Positions 1 to 12,450 are shown, counted from the first letter of the stretch. The stretch is 64,000 bases of DNA from Nepenthes gracilis (GCA_033239525.1 BSYO01000004.1:16654037-16718036), one strand, 5' to 3'. Numbers and translations: made by a program. The notes: a model not told the origin generated them from the sequence alone.

Positions 1-2912
1 TGAAATAATTCCTTAGTCTAATTTCATACTTATTCTCAAAACTTGAAAATTTCTTTATAGGAACTTTTATCTTGTTCTTCATGCTTCTTACTTAATTCTC
101 TCAGTTCCTTAATTCTCTCCATTCCAGGAGAAAATGCTTATCATTCTTTGAATCTTACGAAACTTCTATAACATCTCTTCTTAAACATAAGACCATACCA
201 TATGGTAATAAATAACAGAAATTAATGCAATGGCCATGCAAAGTTCCCATATAGATTTCCATAATATCAAAACAAGCAATCAAAACTTGATGATTAATAA
301 CAAACCATAAATTGTAAGAGAAATCAATGCATTGTCCATTTTAACAGTTTTAAACTTAATTTCTTATATATTAAAATGTAGTTTTAACTTGTGATATATC
401 CAGTTGATTCTGCTATTGACTCAGTACTTAATTCCAAGGTTAACTCGGCTAATTCCTTTTGTCAATTTTTAGTACAATTTCTTGAGGACTCGGTTTCCTG
501 TTCGGAGTCAAATTAAAGGTTGATCCATGGGTCGGTCCAATTTAATCTTTCTACACTTATAAACTAGCTTGATAATTTGGTTCACTGAAATGCTAGTCGG
601 TCCATTCAACTGGCTCGAGGCCCGGCTCGGGGGTCAGTTTGGGTCTTAAATTTTACCGTAAATATTTTATTATTTTTCTATATTATCTTAATAAATATTC
701 GGATACCGATTTATCCAGTTTAAAAGCCGAGATGGACCGGTTTTTGGCCGTAATTCTAGCATGTGCCGGAAGGCTAATGGAAGGACTATGCAGCTTTGGG
801 GACCTGGTTCAATATTATTCCGAAGATATTTTTGGCCATAATTTTGTAGGGGGACATCTTAACCTTAGTACTTGATAATTTGGTCGGGTCGGCTGCTGGT
901 TCAACCTGTTCAGGGCCGGGTTGATTTATTTGTTCAAGCTGCCAGGTTCAACATTAAACTTGCTGAACCCAGTTTTGTCCGACTTAGGAGGCCAGTTCAG
1001 TACTCATCCCCGGGAGTTTGAGGTGGCCATTTTACTGGTAATTAGTTTAGTCTTAGTACATTACACGATGGACGGGTCAGCTGCCGGTTCAACCGAATCG
1101 GGTCTAGTTGAATCCATTTTTCCCAACTCGTCAATCCAACATCAGCAAGGGTACTGGGACCTGTTCTGCTATTTCCGATTTTATGGCTAATTCGAGATCT
1201 GTTTGTGGCTGGTCTTAGGAATCCTATTGCAGCTAAGAGACTCATGTTTAAGCTTATGTTCGGTTCCTGGCCGGTTCAAGTTAATTTCTTAGTTCGGGTT
1301 ATATTTTGCAAACAAGCATTCTGCTTGAGTATTTCCTGATGCAGCCGATTCTGGTTGCTGTTTTGGCGACGAGTTCCTGATCAATTCGGGATCAAATTTT
1401 ACAGGGTGACACTTGAACATTATTATCTTAAGGCACTTAAGTTTATATCATGGCTTGCTTGGCCAATTTGGAGCCCAGTTCGGACCCGGTTCAGAGGCTG
1501 ATTTTCAATTGCATCCTGGTGCAGTTTGGTGCAGTTTAGCAAGACCTCTTTATATTCATAGACCCGATTCACTGACCGGTCCAGCTCATTTTCATGAGCC
1601 ATTTGGTCACGACATAAGTAAGATATTAATCTAGTTATATACCAAATTTCGGCTCGTTTGGTGATCATTTGGTCACCGGTTCAGTCGAATTTCAGAAACT
1701 GTGCAACTGCAGCTTTGGGATTCCAGCTTCAGCAGATTACATTCCATGCTAAATTGATAATATGATCAAATTTATGAGACAAACTAAGTATTAGAACAAT
1801 AATACTTAGAAGAATTAACAATAAACAACACCAAATGAAAAAGGGATTTAAGTACACTAGCCAATTTTTCAGCTAAATTCCCTTGCTGTTTTCGGTTCAC
1901 CTTCCTCTGCCTCCTGAATCAGTTCTGTTTCTCTCTCTGCTTTCTGATTTTTCTTTTTGTTCTTACCCGGCTTTTTCTCTCCTTTATCTTACTTATTCTC
2001 TTTATTAAAGTGTTGAGTCATCCCCAAATTAATTTGGGGATGCCACTTGCCCCTTATTGGTGGCAAATTCTCGGTTAATCTCCATGCTGAATCAGCTTCA
2101 GCATGGCTGATTTGAGGGCTTCCTTTTGTGCCACTTTTTTTTTTTGTTATGGGAGCTTCTTTTTACATGTGTTTGGTCCTTTAATTTGCTACGTGTTTCC
2201 TCTCTTTCCATGCCAAAATTCACCCCTTAATTAATCTATTTAATTGGTAAATTAATTAGGATATGTTTGGTGTGCTGAAATCAGCGTTGCTGATTTCTTT
2301 TACTGATGCCATAACCCTTTTCCCCTCTTTTCTCTATATTTTTTATTAAGTGCTGTGGACCGTGGGTGTGTGTGGGACCTTATGTCATATGTGTGTATTA
2401 ATTTACTTGAAAAATTTAGGAATTGGATTGAGAAATTGGGCTGCTTTGCTGATATGGGCTGCCGTGGACCCGTTTTATTTGCTGAATTTGGTTTCTACTT
2501 TGTGCTGTAGCAAATTACATGCTGAATTCCTAGAATTTAACTAAGTATAAGGCTACCCTGTGTGTGTTTTGGAATATATTAATTTTTATTTGATTAACTT
2601 AATTTATATTATATTTGGTCAATCGGTCCAGGTTTGGTAATTAATCGGGTCTAATTTCGGTGATCGGTTCTTCTTGTAGTCAACCGAAATTAATTTAATT
2701 ACTCATTGATTGAGAATTTATTAACCGAATTGGTTCCCTATTGTTGGTTCTATCTTTAATTAACCAAGATTGAAGTCAATTTTATCAATTAAATTTTTAT
2801 GGAATTTTGGGGTGAGTTCCTGACTTTTGGGTTTTTACTATTCATTGATCTTAATTTTTCATATATTAATTTAGCTCACCGAATTATGAACTTTGAAATC
2901 TTGATCCTTACA
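1..2912 (-). mobile_element. Partial LTR of retrotransposon family B (copy B0)
   Basis: This stretch lines up with two other copies in the window: position 1 corresponds to about 30141 in the first LTR of the family B element and 38197 in the second. Shared landmarks are the opening 'gaaataatt..ttagtc', the degenerate GGTTCAG/GGCCGG-rich repeats around 500-1700, and the run of AT-rich blocks around 2580-2790. The right end is placed at 'ccttaca' (2907-2912), which fits an LTR terminus. No polypurine tract follows, so it is a solo LTR or the 5' LTR of a minus-strand element whose body lies left of the window. No protein is encoded. The last 120 bases align only loosely, so the right end is uncertain. 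Confidence 0.7.
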
Positions 2913-3284
2913 TGATGGAACATCATTTTGCAATTCACTGGTTTTCGGGGATTGGGAAATGATGTTATGTAATTCCATCTTATGCCTAAAGGCTGAAGGA
3001 GCCATGGATGTGTGGGTTGCTGTCATTATGGCAGGGTTTGCCACATGGAAACTGACAGCATAGTAATTTTGAATCCATTATTGAAAACTTCTTAAACAGC
3101 AACCCAATAAATTCTTCCCTATAACATATCATTTGCACATCTAGCTTCATAAATGTCTTGTAACCTATGATGGCTTTCCCTCTTTTGTTGGGAATGCCCA
3201 TACATTAAGGTGATACAGCCATGAGGAGAAAACGCATCACTTGATGGTCATTCAAAACCTGTAATCTGTGATGGCCTTGATAGG

Positions 3285-3674
3285 TTAATATTGGGCTGTC
3301 CATGGATTTAGCTGATTGCTGTATACATGGTAAATCAAAGGCATTGGTATGTACCCCTGGTGAAAACACTTGATATGCATGCTAGAGCCTTCTGTATACT
3401 CATAAAAATCTTGAACTGAATGAATGACATTTTGAGTAGAGTAAGAATTGGTAAACTGAAGTAATGCTTGGATTGTTGTGGCATGAGTTTGGGATTGGAT
3501 GGTGATTATGTTGCCCAAAGGATCAAAGACTTTGTGTAAAATTGCTTGAGCTGTGTGCAGTGAAATAGTACTGAATTCAGCAAGGAAAACACATGTTATC
3601 ATCTGTAATTTCTGCACACTAGTATTCATGTTGAATACTGAGATTTTGAGGCATATTCTGATTGGGGAATTCAA
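3285..3674 (-). CDS. Unrecognised 129-codon open frame, faintly RRM-like
   Basis: A single open frame of 129 codons in otherwise stop-rich DNA. The middle part (about residues 40-105) has a spacing of hydrophobic residues like an RNA-recognition motif of the polypyrimidine-tract-binding type: an 'ILHKVFDPLGNI' helix-strand segment followed by 'IQALLQF'. This is a visual impression only. There is no obvious promoter, and the flanks show no splice sites that would extend it convincingly. It may be a gene fragment, a retrocopy piece or a chance frame. No function is proposed. Confidence 0.2.
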   Translation of the reverse strand: MNSPIRICLKISVFNMNTSVQKLQMITCVFLAEFSTISLHTAQAILHKVFDPLGNIITIQSQTHATTIQALLQFTNSYSTQNVIHSVQDFYEYTEGSSMHIKCFHQGYIPMPLIYHVYSNQLNPWTAQY

Positions 3675-6086
3675 ATTGCTGGCTGGAGCTCTTTCTTGAT
3701 TCTATTATGGTAGACAGATATTGTAAAAGGAGTTGCAGACATCTGATTTGTTTGCTGCTGAATTCAAGAGCAGGATAAAATTTTCAAGAATTGCAGAAAA
3801 TTCAGTAAATCAGTACCCAGAATTCTGAATCAAGCATCATGCATCCAGTCTAGATCAGTGTAATGCTGCTGAAAACCAGAATTGTTGTGGGGACTAGAGA
3901 CTTAGGATACTATAGAACCAGTATTTGCAAAAACTGAAATCTGACATGAATAGCAAAATCACTAGGGCATTTGTGTAATCAAAAGGAAATGAACAAAATT
4001 AGGAGATTAAGGAGAGAAAATTGAAAGCACACAAAACAGAAATAGAGGGTGAGCCTAAGCTGATCCAAAGATGCAACCAAGTCTCAAATCTTGTTGTCAT
4101 CACATTCAATGCAATACATGTCATTGCATACAACCAAGGGTTATTTATAGCCATACTAACGAATCCTATGCTCATTCTCTGCCATACATTTTCTAACTAC
4201 TAATGTTTGGCTACTAATAACTTGCTAATTATCCTAACAGCTACTAAATAGCTTCTAACCGATTAATAGAACATATAAACTGTTAATGCATCCTTGCTGT
4301 TTTAGAAGATTCCCTTTGATGACTGGCTTCTTTCTTAAATATTATTACATGACACTATAGAATGACAACTTTGTGTCCCCCTCAATGGCCAGGGTGTCGC
4401 CTTTTCGGGTCAGGGTCCCACCTAGGGGACCAATGAATAGCTCTTTCAGACATGAGATATCATTGTGTAGACGTTGGGTTTCGTTTCCTGAGTGTCAATT
4501 TATGTCCTCGTATGAACAGAATAAATATAAAAGTTTTAGGGAAGTCTTTTAGTCTACGTTTCCCACAAATGATGTCAGTGATGCATACCTTGATTTTGGA
4601 TTCAATTCATACGACTTTCAACCAGCATATTGCAAACCATGGATCCTAAAATCTGTATCTTTCATAGCACAAGGACAACCAAAGCATGAAAAAGGACCTC
4701 ATGGATTTCCCTCGAAGTATCCTGTGCCTGTGCTATATGCGAGTGGAACAATTGTGTTGATCAACTTAGGGAGCTGAACAGAGTTACTTATAGGGAGGTT
4801 ACAAGGCAGTTGTTGGAAGTCTGTCCTCATTAAGACAATAAATGCCTGCTCAAGGATCAGTTTGTAACCCTCATTTCCATTGATGCTGAAATGACAAACA
4901 TGGGGGAGTTAATGCCTGAGGCAGGTTACTGATGTAAGTGCCCCTTTAAACCAGAGTCTCTCTTGAAGATATAGGAATTAAAGAACACTATGACAAGCAA
5001 GTTAGTGAACACAATATAGAGAATGCAAAGTTGAGGGACAATAGATTAGATGCTTGCCTTGCTCAAGTGAGAGTTCTGCCTAGAGCTTCCTTAACCTGCA
5101 GATCTCTGCCCCAGTCTCTGAAAGGGTCCAATATCCTCTCTTCTAATGTCTCTTAAAAAGCAACCCTTCTTTTGGGGGGCCAAAGTCCTCTTTTATAGTG
5201 TGTGAAGGAGAGGAGTTAGAACCTAGAATCGTGTTCTAATAAGCTGACTATGGAACGTTGACAGTAGAAAATTGATTTTTTTAACCACCTATCCATGCTT
5301 TTAGCCCTTTTTAATCTTTGACTAAAATCCACCTTTTCTTGACGTGACTCACCATTCACCTTTAAGGAAACTATTGTGCCTTCATCCTTTTCTCACCCTT
5401 TTTGATATTATTATGGCTATCCACATTTTGAAGATATGGTTTATTTTTTCTTCTTAGGAGCTATGTTATCTTTTTAGAGATTTTTTGGTCATCATTGAGG
5501 CAAATCTATTTTGTGTCATGGCCTCGCTCACCTGTTTATGACCATCAGGCGATCTAGCATGCTTCTAGGAGCTCGATCACTTTTGTTAAAAGCTCGGATG
5601 AGCATGGGGCTCGGTTGACTTGGCCCGAAGCTCAACCAGCTCGTTTCGAAACTGGGACATCTCTGTTAAGACTTTGCTTATCTCATGAGGTGGCTTGTTT
5701 GTCCTCATGGGCAATTCATTGTCCATAAGTGATTTGCCCTGGGTCAGGTTTTGGTACACCCGTTTCATTTTGGCCCAATTGATAGTTGATGATTAACTTT
5801 TCCATTATTCACCTGCTCTGCATTATTATTATTCACCGTGTGAAATATCATTAACATTTCTTATCTTTTAATTATATTCTAAACTTTTATTTTATTCCAA
5901 TTATATTTTCTACCTTTTGCTTTAATATAAGTTTTATTCTATGGGAAAAAATAGATTTGATGTAAAAAAAAAAAAGGCTCTAAATTTGACATTTATTTTC
6001 AACTTAAAAACATTAAGATTTTTTTTTTTTTTTTTGCATCATCTGTGCATAAAATGCATCGATTTCCCCTTTTTCTTCGCCGGGGC

Positions 6087-6098
6087 GGGGGGGGGGGG
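6087..6098 (+). repeat. Run of 12 guanines
   Basis: A homopolymer of 12 G, preceded by GGGGC, in an AT-rich intronic setting. It is the only long G run in the window and could form a G-quadruplex with the neighbouring G4 block. It may also be a region of unstable length or assembly error. Confidence 0.8.
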
Positions 6099-6539
6099 AT
6101 AGAATAGAACTCAAAAAAATTGATGTTAGGAATAGAATTGGGGAAAAAAATAAAAAAAATGTGAATATTTTTTGTATTATTCCCGAAGTATTATTAGTGC
6201 TATTGTTTCTGTCATGGTATGCATCTCGGGTTTGTTTTGATGGAAGACTTTGTTCGCTTAAATTGAGATATTTGGTGTTTTGTTTATTTTACTTCTTGGT
6301 TCTTTCCCTTTGTTCTAGATGTTTGATGTTTGAGATTTGAGTTTGACTTATCATTTTATCATTTAAATTTAGCTTATCTTGTTCATTTTGGGACCTTAGT
6401 TTAGTCTCTTAGAAACTCTGAGCAAGGTTGATGAATTCCTTGCTTTCATCATCCACTTGTGATTTAGAATTTTTGTACATGTACATGGTATGAATTTCAT
6501 GTTTTGAGGAAGGAAAACTCAATTTATTATCCAATACAG

Positions 6540-6599
6540 GCTGAGAAGATAGCATCAAGGATGATTTACGAAGATAGAATGAGGGGATCAATTGATCAG
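6540..6599 (+). CDS. CSN4: COP9 signalosome subunit 4, antepenultimate exon
   Basis: Exon of exactly 60 bases (20 codons) reading AEKIASRMIYEDRMRGSIDQ. It starts after an acceptor '..ccaatacag' and ends at donor CAG|GTATAAG. This matches the segment of CSN4 that follows the PCI/winged-helix core, where the conserved pattern is 'EKI-x-x-MI-x-x-x-RM-x-G-x-IDQ' in plants and animals. CSN4 is a scaffold subunit of the COP9 signalosome, the nuclear/cytoplasmic complex that removes NEDD8 from cullins and so regulates ubiquitin ligases. All three exons in the window are in phase 0, so they join without changing frame. The exon carrying the winged-helix part that should precede it was not found in the window. 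Confidence 0.88.
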
Positions 6600-7310
6600 G
6601 TATAAGTGGTTTTCATTTTTTAACTTTGTTGGTTAATCTTTGTTTAGTAATAAGGGCAAGGAGCTTTCCTTGCTTTTTGTTGACGTTTGATGTGATATAT
6701 TTGTCTTAGTCTGTACTGAACTTATTTGTTGGGTAAGTAAATCTTGAGTTCTTTATGGGCAATAATCGATTTGAGTTATTTGATAATTTACAGGCAGTTT
6801 ATCCTAGCCATTATTTTTTGAGGTTCTTCGTAAAATGGATTTCTTCAGAATAATACTTGTTCAACTTTGAAGGAAATCAACGATAAGATTGTTATATTTT
6901 AAGATGAACGCCAATGTTCAAGCTATGGAAATGATTTCTTGGTAATGCACTTAAAATTAAGGCTACCTACGTTTGATCTTCCTCAAACACTATGACAAGA
7001 GAGCCTTATATATTACACGCCCTTTTATTACTCTTCAAAAAGGGAAAAAGAATAAAAGAAGAGGGAGAAAAAAATTCTTACTACCAATTTTGATATTATC
7101 AGTATATTTGGTGTTTGAATATTCTGTTGCACCTTTGGGATTCAAAAATGAGATATTTCAAACTTTCATATAAGTGCGGACTTCGCATAAGAAAGAAACC
7201 CAAATAAAAACAAAGGAAGAGAGATTCGGTGGTGGTTGAGTTTTGATGTCGAGAGTATTACTTATACTTCATCATTGTTGGTATTTATATGGGACACGTG
7301 CATTGATCAG

Positions 7311-7370
7311 GTGGAGGCTGTTATACATTTTCAAGACGACACAGAGGAACTTCAACAATGGGATCAGCAG
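7311..7370 (+). CDS. CSN4: COP9 signalosome subunit 4, penultimate exon
   Basis: Second 60-base exon (20 codons): VEAVIHFQDDTEELQQWDQQ. It is bordered by acceptor '..cattgatcag' and donor CAG|GTAAAT. The peptide continues directly from the previous exon and holds the conserved 'IDQ-x-x-x-x-IHF' and 'WD-x-Q' positions of the CSN4 C-terminal helices, which take part in the helical bundle that ties the signalosome subunits together. No frameshift or stop is present. The acceptor has a weak pyrimidine tract, so transcript evidence would be useful to confirm use. Confidence 0.88.
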
Positions 7371-8545
7371 GTAAATTTAGCTTCAGACTTACCTCGAATT
7401 GCATGAGCAAACATTCATGGAGTACATATGCAATTTTATATCATTTAAGTGTCTGATTGTTGATTTCATACATAGTAAAAGCTTTATGGGTCTGAATATC
7501 CAACAATGTTGGCTCCATGCTGATCAGTTGTTCCTACCACCCCCTTTTTTTTTTTTTGGTAAGCAAGTATTTTGGATTAATGGGAGAAAAAAATTACAAA
7601 ATCGATGTTTTATCGCCAAGTATTTTGACTTAGGGATAAAACATAACCCGCTGGGGCATACCCCGAGCAATAGTACATCCAAAAGTACAAACCAAACCTC
7701 TAGGAGGCCAACGATCTACAGAACCTATAGAAATTGAAAAATATTACATCACAATCCAGAGGGAAGACACCGCTTTCCAACCCCCTGAATCCCGAAACTT
7801 CCAGCTGCTGAAGTACCTCAGCGGCAGCAAAGAAAAGTTCAAAAAACCTACAGCAGCAGACCCAACAGCCTGGCCCACCCCCAGCAGAGGGTAAAAGATA
7901 TTAAAAATGCAGTATTTTATTTGATCCACTGCTGTTGACTGAGGAGGTAAAGGAGATCGGATGGAGAGAATGGAAATAAATAGGAAGGTAGAAGTTATGT
8001 ACATACAGTGGTTTGGGCATATTATTGAATGAGAAAAAATACCTAGATTTAATTAATTTTTAATTCTTTTAATTATTTTATTCTCTTTCATTTATTTCTT
8101 CCAATTCTATTCTTAACTTTTATTTTTTTCAACTTTAGTCTCAAATTTTATTTTAGTACCAATTTTATTTGGTATAAAAAATATACCAACATCATCTTGT
8201 AATGTGGTTTTCTTCTTTAAAAAAATGGGCTCTTCTTATATATATATATTTATTTATTTATTTAAATAAAAAGAGCTATTTTAATTAATTTTTTTTTTTT
8301 CAAAATGATTGTAACATTTTCTAATGCATATTTATTTTAGGAATTTTACAAGACTTTGGAAATTATTTATGTGGAATATATGGTATCAAAATGAAAGCGT
8401 TGAGGATAGAATTAGAAAAATAAAAGCTAGGAGTAGAATAAGAAAAAAAAAAGTGTGAGAACAAATTCGTAAAAAGTAAAAAGAGTTGAGAATTATTTTT
8501 GATGATTTTTCCATGTTAAATGTTACTTATTCTTGAATTTTGCAG
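7371..8545 (+). other. CSN4 last intron carrying a retroposon
   Basis: Intron between the last two recognised CSN4 exons, with GT at 7371 and AG at 8544-8545. It holds a minus-strand poly(A) retroposon from 7545 onward. The remainder is AT-rich, with a TATA/TTTA low-complexity stretch near 8236-8300. Confidence 0.7.
7545..8030 (-). mobile_element. Non-LTR retroposon (LINE/SINE 3' part) in a CSN4 intron
   Basis: It begins, on the + strand, with a T run at 7545-7557 followed by 'ggtaagcaag', so the element is minus-strand with a poly(A) tail. The next 150 bases contain the landmark 'gggcataccccgagca', shared with copies at 12505, 28367 and 44228. All four share order and spacing, so they are one family. 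No protein is encoded. The far end and the target duplication could not be fixed; 8030 is approximate. Confidence 0.65.
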
Positions 8546-8620
8546 ATTATAGGTGTTTGTCAAGCTCTTAATGATATTCTTGATGGCATGGCAAAAAAGG
8601 GTTTTTCAATTCCAGTCTAA
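8546..8620 (+). CDS. CSN4: COP9 signalosome subunit 4, last exon with stop
   Basis: Terminal exon of 24 codons plus TAA: it opens 'IIGVCQALNDILDGMAKKGF' and ends in SIPV. The acceptor 'cttgaattttgcag' is a textbook plant 3' splice site. The C-terminal 'GMAKKG-x-S-x-PV' ending is characteristic of plant CSN4. The stop at 8618-8620 fits the family's usual end. Together the three exons give 64 residues, all open. Without the N-terminal PCI repeats this cannot make a functional subunit unless upstream exons lie outside the window. Confidence 0.88.
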   Translation: MIGVCQALNDILDGMAKKGFSIPV

Positions 8621-9719
8621 TTTTTTTGGGTTATACTGACTATGTTATTGGCCCTGCTGAGCTTTAACACGGTCGAGCTTCTTGTGCATTGATGCTGAAT
8701 CAGTTTAGTTGCAAATATATATATATATTAGTTGTATTCTGCAGGGTTAGCAATGCCAAGATACTTTCCTAGGTTTTTCTCTCAATGAATTCCCCGTATT
8801 GGTGATCATTGATTAGGGATCTGTGTACTTGGTCTTTAAAATTATCTTTTCCGTCGACGATGATGGTTTTTTTTTCCTCTGGTTTTTTACCTAGTTGTTT
8901 CTCGTTGCTTCTGTCGTGTCATTTAGTTTGTTAGGCTTGGACTATGCCCATAACTATCTTGGATCCATTCCCAGCCATATGTAATTTCTAAGTGCTGCTT
9001 ATGCCTTGGTATTCTGTTCCTATCTTTCTGAGGGATATGGTTTCTGTACATTATTTTGAAACTAAATATTTACTCCTGGCAAAATATATTATCACAACTG
9101 TGCCAGAATAACGATGATCTAGTATATGAGGTTTTTACAGTATGGAGCAATCATCTCGTTGTGTAGTTGTCTTTGCCATCGACATCTTACTCAGAATTAC
9201 TAATAGAGTTCTGGTGGATGGAAGTCACCAATTTCACTGAATGCAAAATGGACAACATTATTATGCTTTCATTCATGGATGATCTTTCCTTCTCTCAGTA
9301 GCTAATCATCATTCAGTTAATGCACTTAATTGTTGTGTTGATCTCTTAGCTAACTTTTCAGATCTTGCTGCATAAAATAACAAAATGAATTTTTTACTTG
9401 TGTATGGGGACTCAAGCCTTGAATAGAGTCTCAGACAAAGCTCCTGTTATAGGTTGGGAGAGTTGCTAGTCATATATACACCTTAAGGCCACAATAATCA
9501 CTTCAAGACTGACATATAGACCTTAGGGTTGCGGTAATCACTTCAAGACCAACCTTTGCGGTTTACAAACCTTTGGTGGAAAGAGTGAATAGCAAAATCT
9601 CTTCATGAAAAAATAGATGGTTATCATTTTGTGGATGATTGCAACTTATTTCCTTTATTTTATCTGCTCTCCAAGCTCACTATCATTCAACATTTATTCT
9701 ACCTAAAGCTGTGATCAAT
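8621..9719. other. CSN4 3' flank, no other gene seen
   Basis: The first few hundred bases after the CSN4 stop are presumably its 3' UTR. They are T-rich with a TA repeat at 8708-8720. No further coding region or clear transposon end was seen up to the LINE fragment. Confidence 0.5.
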
Positions 9720-10400
9720 TAGATCAAGAGCTTCACGAGAAGATTCCCCTGACATGGTAGAGCTAATAGAAAGCATTCACCCAAAGCGGACTGGGGGGAT
9801 GTATGCACACCCAAACATGAAAGCAGCCTGGGTATCAGGAACTCCGTAGCATTGAGAAAACACTTTGCAGTGCAATTGTGGAGATTTTTATTGATGAGGG
9901 TGATACTATGTGGGTTAACTTGATCAGTTGGAATCACATCAAGGACAGATGCATCTAGACAATCCTAAAGATCAGACACCATGTTAGTGCTTGGGTCAAG
10001 ATTGTTATTATGGATAATGAATCCCCTTTTCTTTGGGATTAAAATAGGCACCGTCTAGGGTACTTGCTTGAGAGATTTGCAAGGTAGATTACCACTCTTA
10101 CGAGAATTCCACTGGAGGCTAATGTGAGTTCCAACATCTTTAGATCACCAAAGAATTGGCCCTTGAACATTCCCCAGATATGTCAATTTCATTGAAGGAA
10201 ATATCCCACATTATCTACCTAACCTATCAGATAAGGATATCAGTCAATGGGCAATCTCCTCTCATGGAGCTTTCATTTTAAAGTCTCCCTAGATGATGTT
10301 ATTTCAACTTGGATATGACCGATTCATTTGGAACAAGTTGATGTGGCATGCTTAAAGTATCTTGTCCCATGCAATCATTCTTTAGTTAGCCATTTAGGAA
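9720..10400 (+). pseudogene. LINE (L1-type) ORF2 fragment, region after the reverse transcriptase
   Basis: Decayed plant L1-type ORF2. From 9787 a readable stretch gives 'ADWGDVCTPK..LGIRNS' followed by 'LWRFL', matching the conserved 'W-x-x-VC-x-PK-x-x-GGLG-x-R' block downstream of the RT domain in plant LINEs. Further on, 'GYLLERFA' and 'IPLEANVSS' match the next block, and around 10225-10345 'WAISSHGAFILKS' and 'WNKLMWH' match the start of the zf-RVT region. Several frame changes and stops are present. The endonuclease and RT core are missing, and no poly(A) end or target duplication was located. Confidence 0.7.
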
Positions 10401-11699
10401 AAAAAGGTTAAATATGAAGAATCGTACTTCGAATTCACACATCAGATTAAAAAATCACCTTCTATGCTAGGGAGGATGAATTTTACCCCTCATCCATTTG
10501 TACTGTCATTTCTGTTACGAGTATAGACTATTGTTCATAGAAAGGAAAACTGCCAGTAGCACTATGAAGACTAGGATAGAGGATTTTTCATGGGCAATGC
10601 ATAAATGGAGGGAAAAAATTGAGTCTTCAATTGCCTTTCCTATTACTCTTGTTTCAATTGTGTATTATATTTGTAGGGAAAGGATTAAAAGGCTGTTTGT
10701 TGATGATGAAAACTAAAAATTATATTCTTATCCCCACTTATTTGTTATTCCTAGAAACTTTAGTTTATTTTCAACAGCGACAGCATATATTACATAGTAC
10801 TGAATTCTCTAGTAGTGGTTTCATTATATGTAGATGACTATTAGTAATCAAGAATATAAGAATAAAACTAAGATAACAAACTTTGTTAATTAGTTTTTGG
10901 CTTCAACTAATATGAAGACTGCACTGATCCAGCTTCTAATCTGGCCATATTGATATATTACTCCAAAATGTGCAATGTTATACTGATCTGTTCTCTTGCA
11001 TTGCTATGCTGTCACTATCTTGTTGTGATGCTGAATTTCTAACCGGCCCTTGTTCTTATTCTAACTTTTTGAAATTGTTGGTTAAATTATCCTTGTCCTC
11101 AAAGATAAATAAAGGACATTATGTTGCAATTGCAACTTCATCCTTTCAAGTACCATCTTGGCAAGTTGATATATTTAACCATCAGCTGTTTTATGGTTTC
11201 TCGTTTCTTCAAAGGATTTTGGTTTGTATGATAGAATTTCTTCGGGTTCCAAAACAGGCAGTGTAGCTTTTGTGGGGTCTTCTCACCTAGATTTTTCTTT
11301 TGTAATGAAGCATGAAAGAAAGGTGAATTCTGCACTCATTATGTACTTGAAGTTTATAATCACTTGGACCAATTATCGGAATAATGGCAAAGGGTTTATA
11401 ATACTTGGCAGGCAACTTCAGCTTCTTCCTAAAGTTAAATGAGTTTTGTATATGGATGCAGTTTCAAATACATGAAATCTTCTTTTTGAAAAGACGTCGC
11501 TACTCTTTTCTGATCTCCATGTCTTCATCCTGTTCTAGGATGCTGCTAGCTGTCTCTTAATAGAATTACTCATTTCCCATGTCTATAGTTTTTCTTCTGC
11601 TGAAGCTATCGGTGTATCATAGTCATATAGCTTTAATTGTGGTGGGCATATCATCTACAGAGAACTTGGAAAGCAGTCATGTTAATAGAGCTGCGATGA
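10401..11699. other. Noncoding DNA, nothing recognised
   Basis: Short open frames exist, for example 98 codons at 10970-11266, but none resembles a known family or has coding-like composition. The stretch is probably old transposon sequence too decayed to classify. Confidence 0.4.
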
Positions 11700-12450
11700 T
11701 TTGGGTTGTACCACACTCAACTAAAGATAACCATTTGGTCGAATGAGAAGGCTTTTGTGAAGTCATGCCTATCAAATATGTTTCCAGACATTGGTAAACT
11801 CTCAGTTTTGCCATCATTTGGAGGGGGGGAAGATGTGTTCATTTGTAATTGAGTTCTCATTCCCTTAAGGAGTTTTTGCCAAAATAGCCCAGCAAAAACC
11901 TTATCCCTATCTAGAAACAGTTCCGCCACTTTGTTGCAGTAAAAAAGGGTAAAGTATGCATATTTGGTTGGCTTATCTACAATGACAAGAATTGTATCCT
12001 TTCACGTGTGACTTGGATAACCCCATGACTGAGGAGGAATAGGTGAATCCTGCCAGGGTCCCAGATACTGCAGTCTTTCACTCTTCTTCCTTCAACAAGT
12101 ATCATGAGAACAAATCTCTATGTTTTAATACATACCCGGCTAGTAGAAGTATTGTTGCATTTTATTCCATTTCTTTGACCACTTTTGCATCCAAGAAACT
12201 GAGTGCTTCAATTATCAATTAGGAAATGATAGTTTTCTTTCTTGCCTCCCCTTTGATTTTAGTGGTGTTGTTGAGTGAAGTTCTTGATAAAGCCAGGACA
12301 AAAATTTCATCTTGTTCTTTTGGCTGCTGCTCTTCTTCCCCAATTTGCTCCTCTTGACCGTCTTTACTGCCTGCAGTTGGTGCATTCAGAAGCTTTCTCA
12401 TTGCATTTAAAATACAGTCCTGGTGCCTTTTTTCACCCCAACTCAAGGTG
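11700..12450 (-). pseudogene. Ty3/gypsy pol remnant: protease joined to integrase
   Basis: On the minus strand, 12446-12219 encodes an Ala/Glu/Gln-rich stretch ending 'EIFVLALS..KIKGEARKK', then a frame-shifted 'LID-x-x-STQFLD', which is the retroviral-type protease site (D-[ST]-G normally) of chromovirus-like gypsy elements. About 200 bases further, 'KDTILVIVD' and 'TKYAYF' are the first integrase core block, and at 11929-11717 'LDRDKVFAGLFWQ' plus 'DGKTES' are the second Asp and the Glu region. RT and RNase H, which should lie between, are absent, so the element has a large internal deletion. It is a different lineage from element T. Confidence 0.6.

Larger units (their letters stand above)
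2913..6539. other. Low-copy noncoding DNA upstream of the CSN4 exons
   Basis: No confident gene is seen. A TATA-like CTATAAAAGAGG on the minus strand at about 5191-5202 could belong to an old LTR or promoter. A short minus-strand frame at 5586-5768 has a charged, coiled-coil-like composition but no family match. I searched 5820-6539 for the exon that should precede exon 6540-6599 of CSN4 and did not find it. The right part is AT-rich with poly-A, poly-T and poly-G runs, as expected for intron sequence. Confidence 0.5.
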
